Assembly: GCA_945859605.1 (NCBI GenBank)
Contig: OX243825.1
Location: 1,624,326-1,688,325 of the forward strand
Source of the DNA: Lumbricus rubellus
Lineage: Eukaryota > Annelida > Clitellata > Crassiclitellata > Lumbricidae
Direction: 5' to 3'
DNA: 64,000 nt
Shown here: piece by piece, positions 32,173 through 44,209 of the stretch
Numbering within the stretch: position 1 is the stretch's first letter
Layout of the letters: each line of letters begins with the position of its first letter
Notes under the pieces: model-generated
Database searches by the model: none
The model's input: only the letters and a program-made list of their open reading frames with translations
Told to the model about the DNA's origin: nothing
Translations under genes and position numbers: made by a program

Positions 32173-32355
32173 CTCGTTGGTTGGAATTGCGGAGTTTCTT
32201 GGCGCGTGTAATCCTGACGGCGCAGTAGACGGCCAGACCGATGACAATGGTCAGATAGACCAATCCACTTGACAATGCAATGATGACAGTCTTCGACAGA
32301 TAGTCTTTCCTATCATCTACACCTGAGTCAGAACCATCAGCGGCAGCCTCCTCCT
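32173..32355 (-). CDS. ptk7: PTK7 exon 13: transmembrane segment
   Basis: Acceptor GTTTCAG|AGGAGG (phase 1), donor CGAG|GTAGTG (phase 1). Encodes an acidic extracellular stalk (EEEAAADGSDSGVDDRKD), a hydrophobic helix (TVIIALSSGLVYLTIVIGLA, then VYCAV, ~724-748) and a basic stop-transfer (RITRAKKLR). Confidence 0.95.
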
Positions 32356-32737
32356 CTGAAACAACAGCGTACATGAATCAACTACCGTGTAGCCTACAGG
32401 TGATTTGTTATTTATAGCCTGCAGTTTATTTTAACTTAGTAACTTGAATGCATCACAACTTCCATGATTTCCACTTAATTTTCAGCATTGCTATCTCTGA
32501 GAGCGGTTCCGCGTTTAGTTAAGGTACTAGTTAAAATCATAGTTAAGTTTTTAATAATTTATGATAATATAATAATGTTTCCATGGTCAATTTTAGACAA
32601 TTTACTTTTATCTTCTCGTGAAGTTTCTACCGTGACTATTTCGTTTTCCACGGTGAACCATTTCTTTATTTTATCTTTCGATTTGTTTGGCAATAATTCG
32701 TTTTATATGTGTTTCTATCTATGTGATTTCTATCTAT

Positions 32738-32782
32738 GTGATTTATATAGCGCCTCTTCAAGGGCTCTACTCAGAGGCGCAA
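32738..32782 (-). repeat. Repeat-tail hairpin (ATTTATATAGCGCCTCTT…)
   Basis: Same stem-loop tail as at 31983 and 33424, with a longer arm: AGCGCCTCTTCAAGGGCT followed by CAGAGGCGC. Confidence 0.5.
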
Positions 32783-32892
32783 GGTGTTTCTGACAGACAG
32801 ACCGATAGACATAGACATACAGACAGCAAGACAACCAGACAGACACAGACATAGATGCAGATAGAAACACAGGAATAATAATATTGCGTCAC

Positions 32893-33016
32893 CTGTCTTG
32901 ACTCGCAGGTACACTTCTGCTCTTGTCAATCCTTCATTGTTCTGTGCACTGCAGCCATACTTTCCAGAATCTTCGACTCTCGCATTGGACACGACCAGCG
33001 AACCATTCGACAACAC
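32893..33016 (-). CDS. ptk7: PTK7 exon 12: second half of Ig7
   Basis: Acceptor TTTGTCAG|GTG (phase 0), donor GACAG|GTGACG (phase 1). Encodes VLSNGSLVVSNARVEDSGKY, then GCSAQNNEG and the G strand. The DSGxYxC signature gives the second Ig cysteine. Confidence 0.95.
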
Positions 33017-33423
33017 CTGACAAACAAAAACACATTACAATATTAACACAAATTTAACAGCCCAGCAAAAAATAGATCACTTCATTCGCTAGGTGTCGTA
33101 AGAGCAACATTATGCCAGTAACCGTTGTTTTAGATGCATGGACAATTCCTTCGTCACCAGTCCTGGCGAATGAAGCTGTTTATGACGGCTTTGCAAGAGT
33201 CTATATAAATTATAAATTATATTATGCATAAATTCTACTTATTTTAGGTATATCGTACGTAATATGGATAGACAGACACATGGATATGTGGATGGACGGA
33301 CGAACGGACAGATAGATAGACAGAAAGACAGACAGACAGACAGCCAGATAGATAGATAGATCACAACCATATCCAACCTTTGTATAATACAACTATTATC
33401 TTATCTTTATCTTATCTTATCTG

Positions 33424-33468
33424 ACAATTTATAAAGCGCTTCTTGCAGCAAGAGCCTTTCAGAAGCGT
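33424..33468 (-). repeat. Repeat-tail hairpin
   Basis: TTTATAAAGCGCTTCTTG … TTTCAGAAGCGTT: a third copy of the retroposon tail in PTK7 introns. Confidence 0.45.
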
Positions 33469-33510
33469 TACAGGTGATGTAACACACACCTTGATGACCT
33501 ATGCCCATAC

Positions 33511-33674
33511 CTTGAACCTGTCTGGGTCAATGTCTTGGACCTTCTGGCTGTCTCTGTCCCAATCGTTAGCCAGCGGAGCCATCTCACCGATGGCTACAAC
33601 GACGCAGTTGATGACGGCATTCTCACCCATAACAACCGTTGCATTTGATGGACGAACACGAAACCAAGGCTTCA
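33511..33674 (-). CDS. ptk7: PTK7 exon 11: first half of Ig7
   Basis: Acceptor GTCTCAG|TGAAG (phase 1), donor TTCAAG|GTATGG (phase 0). Encodes VKPWFRVRPSNATVVMGENA, then VINCVVV (first Ig cysteine), the core Trp and IDPDRFK. Confidence 0.93.
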
Positions 33675-33739
33675 CTGAGACGACAGAAGTAAACAAGAGG
33701 GCATCTTCAGTGTCTACCCGTCAGGTAGTGTATAATAGG

Positions 33740-34235
33740 TTTGAATGATTCATTCTTTCCTTCGTCCATTCATTCATTCAGTCGTTAAGTTGTTAATTTT
33801 GTTTATTCGTTCAAACGTTCGCTCATTCGTTCGTTCATTCTTTCATATGTTCGTTCAATCATTCATTTGTCCATTTCTTCATTCATTCACTGATTCGTTC
33901 ATTCGTTTCTTAATTCATATATTCACATCCGTAGAGTGTAGACGGTCAATTCATCATTCGTCTGTCCATCCATTCGTCCATCCTTACAGTATAATCCTTA
34001 TCCAATAAATTATCCATTAGTTAACTTAGTGAATGACTCATTGATTAACTCATCATTGAACCAATTGATTCGTCAGACAAAATTATGACAATTAAGAAAT
34101 CAATCGATCAGTGAATAAATCAATTAATCAATAATACAGTCAATCAATTAATCATTCAGTGATTATATCGATGAATTATTCAGTCAATCAATCAATCAAT
34201 CAGTGAATAAATTAATAAATCAATCAATAATCCAG
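33740..34235. repeat. Degenerate ATTC / CAATCAAT tetranucleotide repeats
   Basis: TTCATTCG-type repeats, then ATCAATCA-type repeats, filling most of intron 10. Confidence 0.75.
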
Positions 34236-34273
34236 TCAGTCCATCTCAGGCAATCGATCTCCATTCCACCTAC

Positions 34274-34540
34274 CGACGACATCCACTCTGATCTTGGTAG
34301 TGATGGATCCCTGAGATTCGCTGGTAGCAACACAAGTGTAATCTCCATTATCTTCATTCTCAACACTATCGAAGACGAGGTTTCCATCGGTGCTTCTGAC
34401 GTGAGATGGAAGAGACGAGTGACCTTCACGAATCCAATGAACCAATGGACGTCCGTGTCCCACAGCCATGCACGGAACACTTCCAGGCTTTCCTAGTTCC
34501 AGTTTTGTGTTGACGGGAGCTGGACTGAACCGGAGACGCC
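34274..34540 (-). CDS. ptk7: PTK7 exon 10: complete Ig6
   Basis: Acceptor CATTCCAG|GGCGT and donor GTCG|GTAGGT, both phase 1. Encodes a whole Ig domain: RLRFSPAPVNTKLELGKPGS, VPCMAVGHGRPLVHW, then NEDNGDYTCVATSESQGS and the G strand. This is the only Ig domain here not split by an internal intron, apart from Ig1. Confidence 0.97.
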
Positions 34541-34589
34541 CTGGAATGGAAAGCAGATGGCGTTTGCATCGGTTTTTAAATTTATGTAT

Positions 34590-34705
34590 CTACGTACGTG
34601 CGTGCGCGCGTGCGTGCGTGCGTACGTACGTACGTACGTACGTACGTATGTATGTATGTATGTATGTATGTATGTATGTATGTATGTATGTATGTATGTG
34701 CGGAT
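34590..34705. repeat. (CGTA)n/(TGTA)n microsatellite
   Basis: CGTACGTA units grade into TGTATGTA units: a methylation-decay-like C to T gradient along one array. Confidence 0.95.
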
Positions 34706-34894
34706 TTATGTTTGGATGTATGCGTTAATGCGTGTATGTGTGGATGGATGTATGAAGACAAGAGAAACACTCCCACGTTGCGCTGGTTGCCTGTGGCCTT
34801 ACGTGTCAAGTATCGTGGCTGGGCTTGGAGAAATGGAGAGCTCTTGGGTAGTTTTCTTGAATGGGAGCTATAATAAGTTAATTGAATGAATGAT

Positions 34895-34952
34895 CGATTG
34901 AATGAAGAAATGAATGAATGAATGAATGAATGAATGAATGAATGAATGAACG
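34895..34952. repeat. (TGAA)n microsatellite
   Basis: Tetranucleotide run in intron 9. Confidence 0.9.
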
Positions 34953-35121
34953 CATAATATAAGCCGTGGAGATATAATCTCCACATTCTTCAGCGCTTAT
35001 ACATGTATATTATACATAAGCCCTGAAGAATGTGGATCTTATTATCGTAAACATTGAAAGGATATTCCACAGAGATACTATTACAATAGATGAGAAACAG
35101 ACAATGCTTAGTATTGCTTAC

Positions 35122-35272
35122 TCTCAACGTAGAGGTGTGCGCTTGGTGAGACCAACGCCGGATGACCGTCCGTTTGGACGACGCATGCGTAGTTGCCTTC
35201 ATCCGGGGCCTGAACGTCCGATATCTGGAGACTTCCGGTCACCTGATCAACCTTCATCCGGGCACTGGTCGT
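35122..35272 (-). CDS. ptk7: PTK7 exon 9: second half of Ig5
   Basis: Acceptor TTTGCAG|ACGACC (phase 0), donor GAGA|GTAAGC (phase 1). Encodes TTSARMKVDQVTGSLQISDV, QAPDEGNYACVVQ and the G strand ending HLYVE. Confidence 0.93.
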
Positions 35273-35689
35273 CTGCAAACAGAAACAATGTCTAGTAAAA
35301 AGAGATACTTGTGCGCATTAGGTCATTTGAGAGGTTTCTATTATTATAATCATACATGTATATACTAATAATTAAACAGTACACTAGCCACATTGAAAGT
35401 TATGGTCAGAATCTGGACGTGTTGCGAGCTCGATAGATGAATAATTATTAATTTATTTAATCCACGTAAATAGATCGATAATCGAGCGATCGATTCATGC
35501 GGATCGATGGATGAGAAATTCGATTGATTTATGGATAAATAATTGATCAACTTCTCAAATCATCCACACAATAATGATTGTAATAATTATAAGAGTTAAA
35601 TATAATTAGGAGATTGTTGAATCAATGGATCAATGATCAAGATCAAGAGATCGAATGAGAGTCTCTCGTGGAATCAATAAACATCTTAC

Positions 35690-35826
35690 GGCCAGTGGTT
35701 TCTCCTCGAAGTTCCAAGCGATGATCGTCACCGGATGTGGATTCCCTTGGACCTTGCAGTCGAAAGATGCGATCTCACCTTCCGCCACGCGCATGCTCAG
35801 TGGAGGACGTCCAATCTTCGGAGGAA
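35690..35826 (-). CDS. ptk7: PTK7 exon 8: first half of Ig5
   Basis: Acceptor ATTCTCAG|TTCCTCC (phase 1), donor CTGGCC|GTAAGA (phase 0). Encodes VPPKIGRPPLSMRVAEGEIA, SFDCKVQGNPHP (first cysteine) and the IIAWNFEEKPLA core. Confidence 0.95.
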
Positions 35827-36054
35827 CTGAGAATGAAAGCAATATTCAGACAATGCAATTATAAGACAATGCAATTATATAAGACAATGCAATTATATAA
35901 GACAATGACATCCATTCCAGTTGTTCATTTCTCTTTTCTTCCATCTCTTACTTTTCCATTCTCATTCCTCCCATTTCCACCGTTTCCTTCCCCTCATCTG
36001 TCTCCTCTATTCCTGTAAACTCCCTTCTTCCATCAGTAATCAATGGTTTGTATG

Positions 36055-36262
36055 TGCACTTGTTATAGCGATCTTTCAAGCTCTTTCCGCTCAGAGGCGC
36101 TTCCGAATGCAGAGCGGACACTGCATCGGAGTTTCACGCCGAAGCGCTGAGCAATTGTGAGTGAAGGACTTGCCCAAGGTCCTTACGCGGCGAGGTGGAT
36201 TTGACCCTCGAACCTTCCGGCTCGAAGGCAACGACGCCACCACTACACCACCGCACCCCCAC
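36055..36262 (-). mobile_element. tRNA-derived SINE
   Basis: The minus strand from ~36262 reads GGTGGTGTAGTGGTGGCGTC (box A), then GGTTCGAGGGTCAAATCCACC (box B). A body follows with CCTTGGGCAAGTCCTTCACT, ending in the AAGCGCCTCTGAG / GCTATAA tail shared with local LINE ends. The tRNA head, unrelated body and LINE-like tail make this a SINE. It lies in PTK7 intron 7. Confidence 0.7.
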
Positions 36263-36335
36263 AGTAATCAATGTTGTCTACACTCTACAGATAAGACTTG
36301 GATGCTTTGAATATAAGAAGTATCATGCTGTATAC

Positions 36336-36505
36336 CGGAAACAAGTATTGGGATCGTTCTGGACTGGATTCCAGCGAGGTTCTCAGCCTGGCACGTGTAG
36401 GTCCCGGCATCCGCTTCGTCTACGTTGGTCAGACTGAGGATGCCCTCGTCGGCAGACACGCGGTCCATACTTCCGGTCAATAAGACGTTGTACGGATTCC
36501 GCCAA
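36336..36505 (-). CDS. ptk7: PTK7 exon 7: second half of Ig4
   Basis: Acceptor TTTTTAATAG|TTGGCG (phase 2), donor TTTCCG|GTATAC (phase 1). Encodes SWRNPYNVLLTGSMDRVSAD, then DEADAGTYTCQAENLAG (second Ig cysteine). Confidence 0.95.
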
Positions 36506-37519
36506 CTATTAAAAAACAGAGACATGTTCTGTGATGTAACCCAACACAAAGCGATTCAATAATAATAACAATGTTATTATTGAGTTACGCTACGATCAGA
36601 AAATATAGTGTATGAACTGATGTGATCTGTTATGATACAATTTTTCTGATCTGCTGTATTTACTATTCACTGGAATTTGAAATAAATCTGTGCATTCGTT
36701 TATCTTTATTGGTCTGCTCTCTCGGTCGTCAAGTCAGTCAGCCAGTCAGTCATTTATTCAGGCGGTCGGGTATTCTTCTTACAGCATACAGGCTATCAAA
36801 CTATTCCGTATACCATTAAAAGTCATGAACGATTGTTATCAGCCATCTCAGCAGGGCTCGCAGTAGGCTATTAAGTCGTTATATAAACGTCTAAATACAT
36901 GATAGCATAATTCAGGTGTGCCTTGACTTATAATATTAATAGGTCTACGTTAAATTCACCAATACGTCCATTTGCAATTGACATCATTGGTCCATTATCG
37001 ACATCGCTTTGGAATTCCTCGCTTCAAACCCTGGTCTCTGGGTTTTGTCAAAGTATAGAGCTCTGGGTTTTGTCAGATTATAGAGAAGACACATCACTCC
37101 CATTCCCTAACCCCTCCCAAACCCCTCCCAGCCCCTCCAAACCCATCCGAACCTCACTGGTTAATGGCAGTCCTAATCACCTACATCAAGCCTCCTCCCC
37201 CCCCCCCCCAATGGTCTGCAGCTTATAGTAGACTTCCGGAGATAATTAAACATCTGACCGGCACATTGGGGGAATCTGCTAATGACATCCAAATTGACCA
37301 GTCGTTGAGAGGTCAACTGTACAATTATTGCTTTTAGACTGACCAGTGTATGAAAAAGACCAGTTCGACGATAAATGTATACGAAGGTAAAGATACAACT
37401 GTTCCATTGACCTCTTTCGAATTGTTAACATCCTTCATAAGCGATAGATACAATGTACATGTAGCTTATGAATGGTTATCAATTCGAAATAGGTGGACAA
37501 TCAAACGATCAAACCACAT

Positions 37520-37776
37520 CATTGGTGCCCGCAGAAAGTTTTGCAAGGGGCAAAACACAATGATCACGGTTAGATTTTTTAAGAACACGGACATTTAGTT
37601 ACAGAGGATGCAAATTGTGCATTTCTCAGCTTCACTTTGAGTATCATTAGGACTTCAGCACGAAACATTAATTGTTGAAGACCAAAAATTTGTACATGCA
37701 GTTTTTAGATCGGTGTCAATTTTCCAAGGAGGGCTAAGTGTCCTGTTCCCCTATCTGAGGGTGTCCTTGAACGACA
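37520..37776. mobile_element. MITE, family copy 2 (diverged)
   Basis: Begins CATTGGTGCCCGCAGAAAGT and ends near CTATCTGAGGGTGTCC. Both ends and some interior words match the element at 9067-9425. No target duplication is evident. Older copy in PTK7 intron 6. Confidence 0.5.
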
Positions 37777-37881
37777 TAGTAAATAAATAAACAACTATTA
37801 CCAATTTATATATCAACTATAAGTTTGCAGATCGAGTGAAAACAAACAGCATATAGATGGAAACCATGGAAGTTTCCCTAC

Positions 37882-38005
37882 CTGGAGACGGGCGGTGGAA
37901 GACCCTTCGGTGGTCTGCAGAGGACGGTATATCTTCCGTTGACTGGAACGACCTGAGGTTTTGCTGGTCTTGGCACAAAAGATTCCTCCTTCATTTCCTC
38001 CAAGT
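37882..38005 (-). CDS. ptk7: PTK7 exon 6: first half of Ig4
   Basis: Acceptor GTTTTAG|ACTTGG (phase 1), donor CTCCAG|GTAGGG (phase 2). Encodes YLEEMKEESFVPRPAKPQVV, then RYTVLCRPPKGLPPPVS. The CxPPKGLPxP motif is characteristic of PTK7 Ig4. Confidence 0.95.
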
Positions 38006-39095
38006 CTAAAACAAACCATAAACTTTTTGGATGACCCGGGTAAGTTATATAACATATTCGTTTAATCAGAAATCAGGTTGACAAGCCGCAACACAGTTAA
38101 AAGATGAAGAGAAAAAATAGTTTAAAAAATTAGTTTGTTCATTGTTCACAGGTTACATTTATTTATTAATTTTAAACTAATCATTTATTTTGACATTTGC
38201 ATTAAGCTATTATAAAGTACTCTAGGTATGAAGTTCTTATCATCCTTAGTGGGCAATTCAAAGTTATGAGATCTGGGGCGAAGACCACAGCGACGCTTAA
38301 TTGCAGGCAGAAACAAACTCCGCAAGACATGGTATGAATTGCTGCAGACTGACGCCAGCAGTTTGTCATCAGCTTCGCGTTTCCAAACACTCAATTGCTG
38401 GACTGTTTATACCCAGCTCTTACAAGTGCCTCTGACTTTCAGTTCTGGACATAATTTTGATGGCCTGAGGGAATAGAACTATTTCGGGCATAGATTTTAA
38501 TGTTTTTAAACTGATTATGATATTTTATTTGCGGGCCCAGACTGGCCCGTAAATGTCACTGGACCCCAACAGTCCCCTAGTCATTTTCCTTTCTGCCGCT
38601 CTCGGCAGGTTTTGCAGTCGTATGATTGCTTTTAGGACCTGCAAAAGTAGCTCTTGAGTTGTCATTAGAGTATCATGAATCCTTGTACACTATAGTCAGA
38701 CTTCGACTCAATAAAACAAACTAGTCAGTGATGGATCATTTCCTACAATACTCTTAAGGCCATTTGTTCAACCCAGGAACCGAGAATGCATTTTCATCAT
38801 GTTCTCCGTACTGTTTATTAAGACCATCAGCCGATCATAACCTGCTGCAGTGGAGTCTTCTTATCAGTTTGGTCTGATCGAGGGAGAGAGCTTCAAGTTT
38901 TCAAAACAAGTGTGGAACCAATAAGGATGCTGCAGGTATTATCGGGTTTCAATATGACTCCTACACTCACTGCTGTATTGAAAACATACTTCTTCTGCGA
39001 GGCAGTTGCTCACTTGGTAACCAGTGCCATCTGTCTCGTTTCAAGTCGAACTCGCCTTGCTTCCTTTCTTTACAGGTCAGATAATGTAAGTTAGG

Positions 39096-39222
39096 GTAAA
39101 GAGATGAGAAGTAAGACATGGTAAAGAGATGAGAAGTAAGACATGGTAAAGAAATGAGAAGTAAGACATGGTAAAGAGATGAGAAGTAAGACATGGTAAA
39201 GAGATGAGAATTAAGACAGGAT
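39096..39222. repeat. 25-bp minisatellite, five copies
   Basis: Unit GGTAAAGAGATGAGAAGTAA followed by GACAT, nearly perfect across five copies. Confidence 0.9.
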
Positions 39223-39486
39223 ACGATGAGGTATTTCAAAGTGAAGACAGAATTAGCAAAGCTAAAGAAATAGGCCTGTGTCACTGTGTGGTATTGTAAG
39301 ACATGGCTAAATAAGGATAACTATGAAGAAGCAAGCTAATCAGATCCAATAGCATGGCATCAGGAAAGATACGATGATATGATATATAAGATATCATCAG
39401 ACAAGATCATTATATAGGGTAAAAGAAAGTAAGTGACATTGAGGATAGCTCCGAAAGTGATAGGCCTACTACTCTTTAGCACCACT

Positions 39487-39945
39487 AAAGAAAATAAAGA
39501 CAAGGTTAATTAAGACTTATTAAGGAGCATTAAATGGAGCAAGGCACAATCATGTGAGTACAACTGTTTACTACTTAAGTAAGTTTTTTTAAAGGTGGAT
39601 TAAAGTTAAGATAATTGAAGAAATTAAAGTAAATGCCATTGTCTAGCGGACACTGACCCTTCTCAGGCAAATTAAGAAAGGTTGATTGAAAACATTTAAA
39701 AAGCACTTAGTCTAGATAAAGGAAATAAAGACAAGGTTAATTAAGACTTATTAAGGAGCATTAAATGGAGCAAGGCACAATCATGTGAGTACGACAGTTA
39801 CTGTTTACTACTTAAGTAAGTTAAGAAAAAGTGGATAAAGGTAGAGGATTGAAGAAATTAAAGTAAATGCCATTGTCTAGCGGACACTAACCTTTCTCAA
39901 GTAAGTTAAGAGAGGTTGATTAAAAACATTTTAAAGCAATTATAC
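39487..39945. repeat. Tandem duplication, unit about 235 bp
   Basis: 39487-39720 and 39721-39945 share long identical stretches (AATAAAGACAAGGTTAATTA…, …AATGCCATTGTCTAGCGGAC…), with small indels between copies. Confidence 0.85.
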
Positions 39946-40524
39946 ATGTAGATAGGCTTACATGTATGGATCGTAGGCGTACATAATAATTATTGTATGT
40001 ACGACTGTAAGGAACGCTAAATAAATGCAAGTCACGACGCAATAAGGTGAGTTAAGAGCTAAGACTCTTGTGTGGAATGTCTTGTTCATATTTTCTTCCA
40101 TGGATCCATCAGCAACATTAGTCAAAAAAGCGTGGGCAATACTTTGTTTCGTCTAAATCACAAACACGACATCAGTTCCAATGAACCAAACGTTGTGTGA
40201 GTGTCTATACCTGTCAACGTTTCACGTCCAATCCTTCATCACTACAAGCTCCCTCACCAACCCAGTTATCTCAGAACCCTGAAGACAGAGCCAATCAGCG
40301 TTCGAAGAGAAAGGGGGAACGGGGTCAGAAGGACAAGCACCGGGTGAACCCATTGACTGTCTAATTTGAAGACAGGCTCGGCTAGACATCGGGGGGAGGG
40401 GGGCGAGAGACGAAGAGTTTTATCTCGGTAGGGTGGGGGGGACATAGGGGTGGAAGATAAACGTACAGGATGGGAAGGAGCGCGAGAAAGGAAAGGATAG
40501 CACAATGAATAGATAAAACGACAC

Positions 40525-40765
40525 TCTCCTTACCTCTTTCCTTATCTGTCTCTCTATGTCTCTCTGTCTCTGTCTATCCCTGTCTGTCTTGCTCTTTCTG
40601 CCTGTCTATATGCCTGTCTGTCTCTATTTCTTTTTCTATCTCTTCGTTTTCTATCCTCTTCCGCCTCTCTATCTTCCTCGCCCTATTTCTTTCCGTTTGT
40701 CTTTCTCTGTCTTTCTCTGTCTGTCTTTCTCTGTCTGTCTGTCTGTCTCTCCAAATCTCAACGCA
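40525..40765. repeat. TCTGTCTC polypyrimidine tract
   Basis: CT-rich on the plus strand with CTGT tetranucleotides. Confidence 0.8.
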
Positions 40766-42450
40766 CACTCACACACAAAGTCGATCACACATTTCCAGCT
40801 ATACATAATGTAATAATTGTTTCATCAACATGCATGGTTTATGCAGAAGCTGAGGGACACAATGAAGAAACAACTTGCAACATGCAGGCATCTCTCCCCC
40901 CCACCCGTCTCTGTCTCAGTCTGTCTCTCTCTGTCTCTCTGTATAAATATATATAACTAAATATAAATTTGTATATATAAGTTGGGTTACTTGTCAACCA
41001 AGGTAGACAAATGAATATTATTTATAGCCACTGAAATAAATCATTTTTGAATAATTTGTAGGTATTTAAATGCAATGACAGAAGATGGCACAACTGAACC
41101 ACATGATATAGTTACTCATGCAGAACCTTGTGCGACATACATTTCATATTAAACACCAATATTATTATTATAATTATATAAAATGTTTTTACATATAATT
41201 ATATATATATATTAAACACCGATGTATATGTGTGCTTATATATATATATGTGTGTGTTTTTATATATATATATATTTCTTTGGATAGACAAAAGAAAAAG
41301 ATAAATAGGCAAACGCATTGTTTTGTGTATAGATTATTGCTCCTTATCTCGGCCTTGGTACTCTAAACAGACATATTGCGTACCAGCCGACGTACAAGTG
41401 CGCACGGATATTGCTAGCACCAGGTCGACGTAAGGACAGACGGACGGACGGACGGATGGATGGATGGCATTCGTCTTCCCGCCTCCCAAGAGAGAGAGGT
41501 GGAGCATCCCAATTCATATATACCACCATCGACGCGTCCCTACACTTGGGAGACGGTACGACCAGTTTCAATGAGTCACTGGCTCATTAGATGGAAGAGA
41601 TGAGCATTCCACGCTAGGTGGAAGAGTATTCCACTTGTGGAGTTATCGCAAGGAAACGATGGAGGAGACAACTTGTGGTAGTCCGGGTAGGCCTACTCTG
41701 GTTACCGAGTGGTCGGGTACCCATGGATCGAGTATTGATGGAGTAGCGATGGAAAGGCGATGTCTGTCACTCTTAGAGGGTCAACAGACATCTGCAGTCA
41801 CTCAAGATGCCAACGCTATAAGACTTCACTTCCTGCTATAGTGACTCTTGTGGTGGAATCTTTCCATGCGCCGAACTGTAATTAGTCCATCGTTTTCCAC
41901 GACCACGGTAACACACCGTCGGATGGGGCTATTGAGTTATTCCTCTATAGATCCAAACATTGAAATCGTTCCCAACGAATTATTCTAACCGAATTTTCTG
42001 CATGCTTCTGCTTTTAGATTTTGCTTCAAACTATGTAGGCTATTATAAATTATTATACCATCAACTGTCTGTCCTTGTGTCAATAAACTTTCCACCCACC
42101 TTTCAGTGACTGTATGAGTCTGTATTCATGTGCGTGTCTATCTGAGTATCTACATGTATAATATGTGTAGCCGGTTTTTGTAGATATACTAACTCTTCTT
42201 TCTGTTTGTTAGTACTGTTATGTCATTTCAGCGCTATAAATTTCAAAACATAATTGATCAATGATTGCCGTCCTCTTATATGTCTATCAATAAGAAAGCA
42301 ATACAATATAGCAGAATTTATGTAAAGTCAATAAAGAGCTATCATAGCGCCATAACACCTCAACAAACAGTCAACGACAGCGATAACAAAAGTCGTGTTT
42401 TGTTGAGAGTGTAACCAATAATACAACTATACATGTATAGGATGACTTAC

Positions 42451-42581
42451 AAGCAAGCAATAGCTCGACGATGAAGATTCTACGTTGACCGGAATTGGAA
42501 ACCCCGGAGCAGCTGTAGGTCCCGGCATCCGTTGAATCCACTCGATTAACAGTCAGTGATCCATTTCGCCAATGCATGTAT
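42451..42581 (-). CDS. ptk7: PTK7 exon 5: second half of Ig3
   Basis: Acceptor ATGTGTAG|ATACATG (phase 2), donor GCTT|GTAAGT (phase 1). Encodes YMHWRNGSLTVNRVDSTDAG, then TYSCSGVSNSGQRR (second cysteine). Confidence 0.95.
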
Positions 42582-42894
42582 CTACACATGAAAACATCAT
42601 GGCGCTATATAAATATGCAACGATAAGGTTACACTACAGAATTGCCAGACCATTTAAAACTTGTAATGTAATCTGGTTACCTATTAAGAACCTCTACAGA
42701 CAGAACAGATAAAATACTGGTAAGTGAACGCAGATAGACATGTAGAAAGAATAGTTGACCAAAGATAATATAGCTACACAGATAATAAATGTATACTTAG
42801 ATAGACACACACGGATAGAGTTAAAAATGAAAAGATATATACAAAACGACAGATGATAATTACGCATGGATGAATGGATGGACAGAAAGAAATA

Positions 42895-43085
42895 CAGACA
42901 GACAGACAGACACTAATAGACTATCTATCTATCGATCTAACTATCTATCTATCTATCTTTCTATCTAACTATCTATCGTCTATCTATCTATCTGCCTGTC
43001 TGTCTGTATGTCTGCCCAGATGGATGGATGGACGGACGGATGGACGGACGGATGGATGGATGGATGGATGGATGAATGAATGAAT
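42895..43085. repeat. (ACAG)n, (CTAT)n, (GATG)n tetranucleotide cluster
   Basis: Successive short arrays of different tetranucleotides. Confidence 0.85.
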
Positions 43086-43159
43086 ACACAAACAAACAAA
43101 CACAGAGACAGGCAAGTGAACATAAACCAAAGATAGAAGACGTGTTTTCGTCTACTTAC

Positions 43160-43313
43160 TTGCTATCTATGATGTTCGTCAGATTCCTTGATCCAAAGTG
43201 CCACTCTGTTCTAGCGGCTCCTTTAAACTCACAGTTCAACAACGCATTGCTCAACCTCTTGACGATCTGAACACTTGAGAAGCTGTTCAACTGAATCGTT
43301 GGCCAATCGGATC
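43160..43313 (-). CDS. ptk7: PTK7 exon 4: first half of Ig3
   Basis: Acceptor CTCTAAG|GATCCG (phase 1), donor AGCAA|GTAAGT (phase 2). Encodes SDWPTIQLNSFSSVQIVKRL, then NALLNCEFKGAARTEWHFGS (first cysteine and core Trp). Confidence 0.92.
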
Positions 43314-43404
43314 CTTAGAGGAGAAGGAGGAGAAACCAGAAACATCAAAATGACCATTATTTATTTATTCACCAGAGTTTCATTTGTATTACATTGAAAC
43401 AGAT

Positions 43405-43735
43405 AAAACAATGCTATGCTATGTTAAGTCAAGTCATGTCATGTCATGGTATGGCATGATATGTCATGTCATGGTATGGCATGGTATGGTTGGCATGTTG
43501 GGGGCATGCTATGCTATGTTACGCTATGCTATGCTATCATATGCTATGTTATGCTATGCTATGTTATGCTATGTCATGCTATGTCATGGTATGTCATGTT
43601 ATGTTATGTCATGTTATGTCATGTTATATTATGTTTATGTCATGTTATATTATGCTATGCTATGTTATAATATGTTATGTTATGTTATATTATGTTACGC
43701 TATGTTATGTTATGTTATGCTGTGTTAATGTTGCT
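43405..43735. repeat. ATGYT pentameric microsatellite
   Basis: ATGCTATGTTATGCT units over 330 bp in intron 3. Confidence 0.9.
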
Positions 43736-43753
43736 GCTTCTGTCGATGTCTAC

Positions 43754-43902
43754 CTGGGATGCTGAGTACAAAGTTGTCGAGACTGTCGACCTGTCCAACA
43801 AGATTCCGTGCTCGACAAGAGAAAACTCCGGAGTCAGACGCTGTGGCATTCCCAATTCGAAGCCGGTTCTTCATTGGTTTTATGCGTTCTGTTGAGAACA
43901 AC
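43754..43902 (-). CDS. ptk7: PTK7 exon 3: second half of Ig2
   Basis: Acceptor TGTTCTTAG|GTTGTTC, donor ATCCCAG|GTAGAC (phase 1). The open frame (LFSTERIKPMKNRLRIGNAT, then DSGVFSCRARNLVG) requires entry in phase 2, which fixes the exon 2 donor as GC rather than GT. Confidence 0.92.
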
Positions 43903-44209
43903 CTAAGAACAAAACATAGGAAAGCCGTGTCCAATTTAATTTCTGTAAAGCTGCTACTTAAAGTCACTAAGTGACTAAAAATGCGATTAAGTAAAGGGAA
44001 TCAACGGAAACTGAGAAGAAGGAAACAAGGAAAAAGAAACTGAGTTAGGCTACTCACAAATATATTGAGTCGATAAATGATTTAGAACAAAGAGAACAAC
44101 TGCTTAATTTCTGGAAAGAGTACATACTACAACGCACACAGAGGACAAATGGTGTGAATTAAACCGAATTGAATTGAATGAAGAGCCATATAATTATAAT
44201 GTAACCTGC

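Larger units (their letters stand above)
38006..42450 (-). other. PTK7 intron 5 with local tandem duplications
   Basis: Contains a 25-bp x5 minisatellite (39096-39222), a ~235-bp tandem duplication (39487-39945), a CTGT-rich pyrimidine tract (40525-40765) with a smaller one at 40895-40945, and TATATA runs near 41200-41275. No exon-like frame with proper splice sites was found inside. Confidence 0.6.

Noticed and set aside
44206..44209. Conventional GT donor for PTK7 exon 2
   Set aside because: Using it gives phase 0 and a frameshift with a stop in exon 3. The GC donor four bases earlier keeps the Ig2 frame intact.
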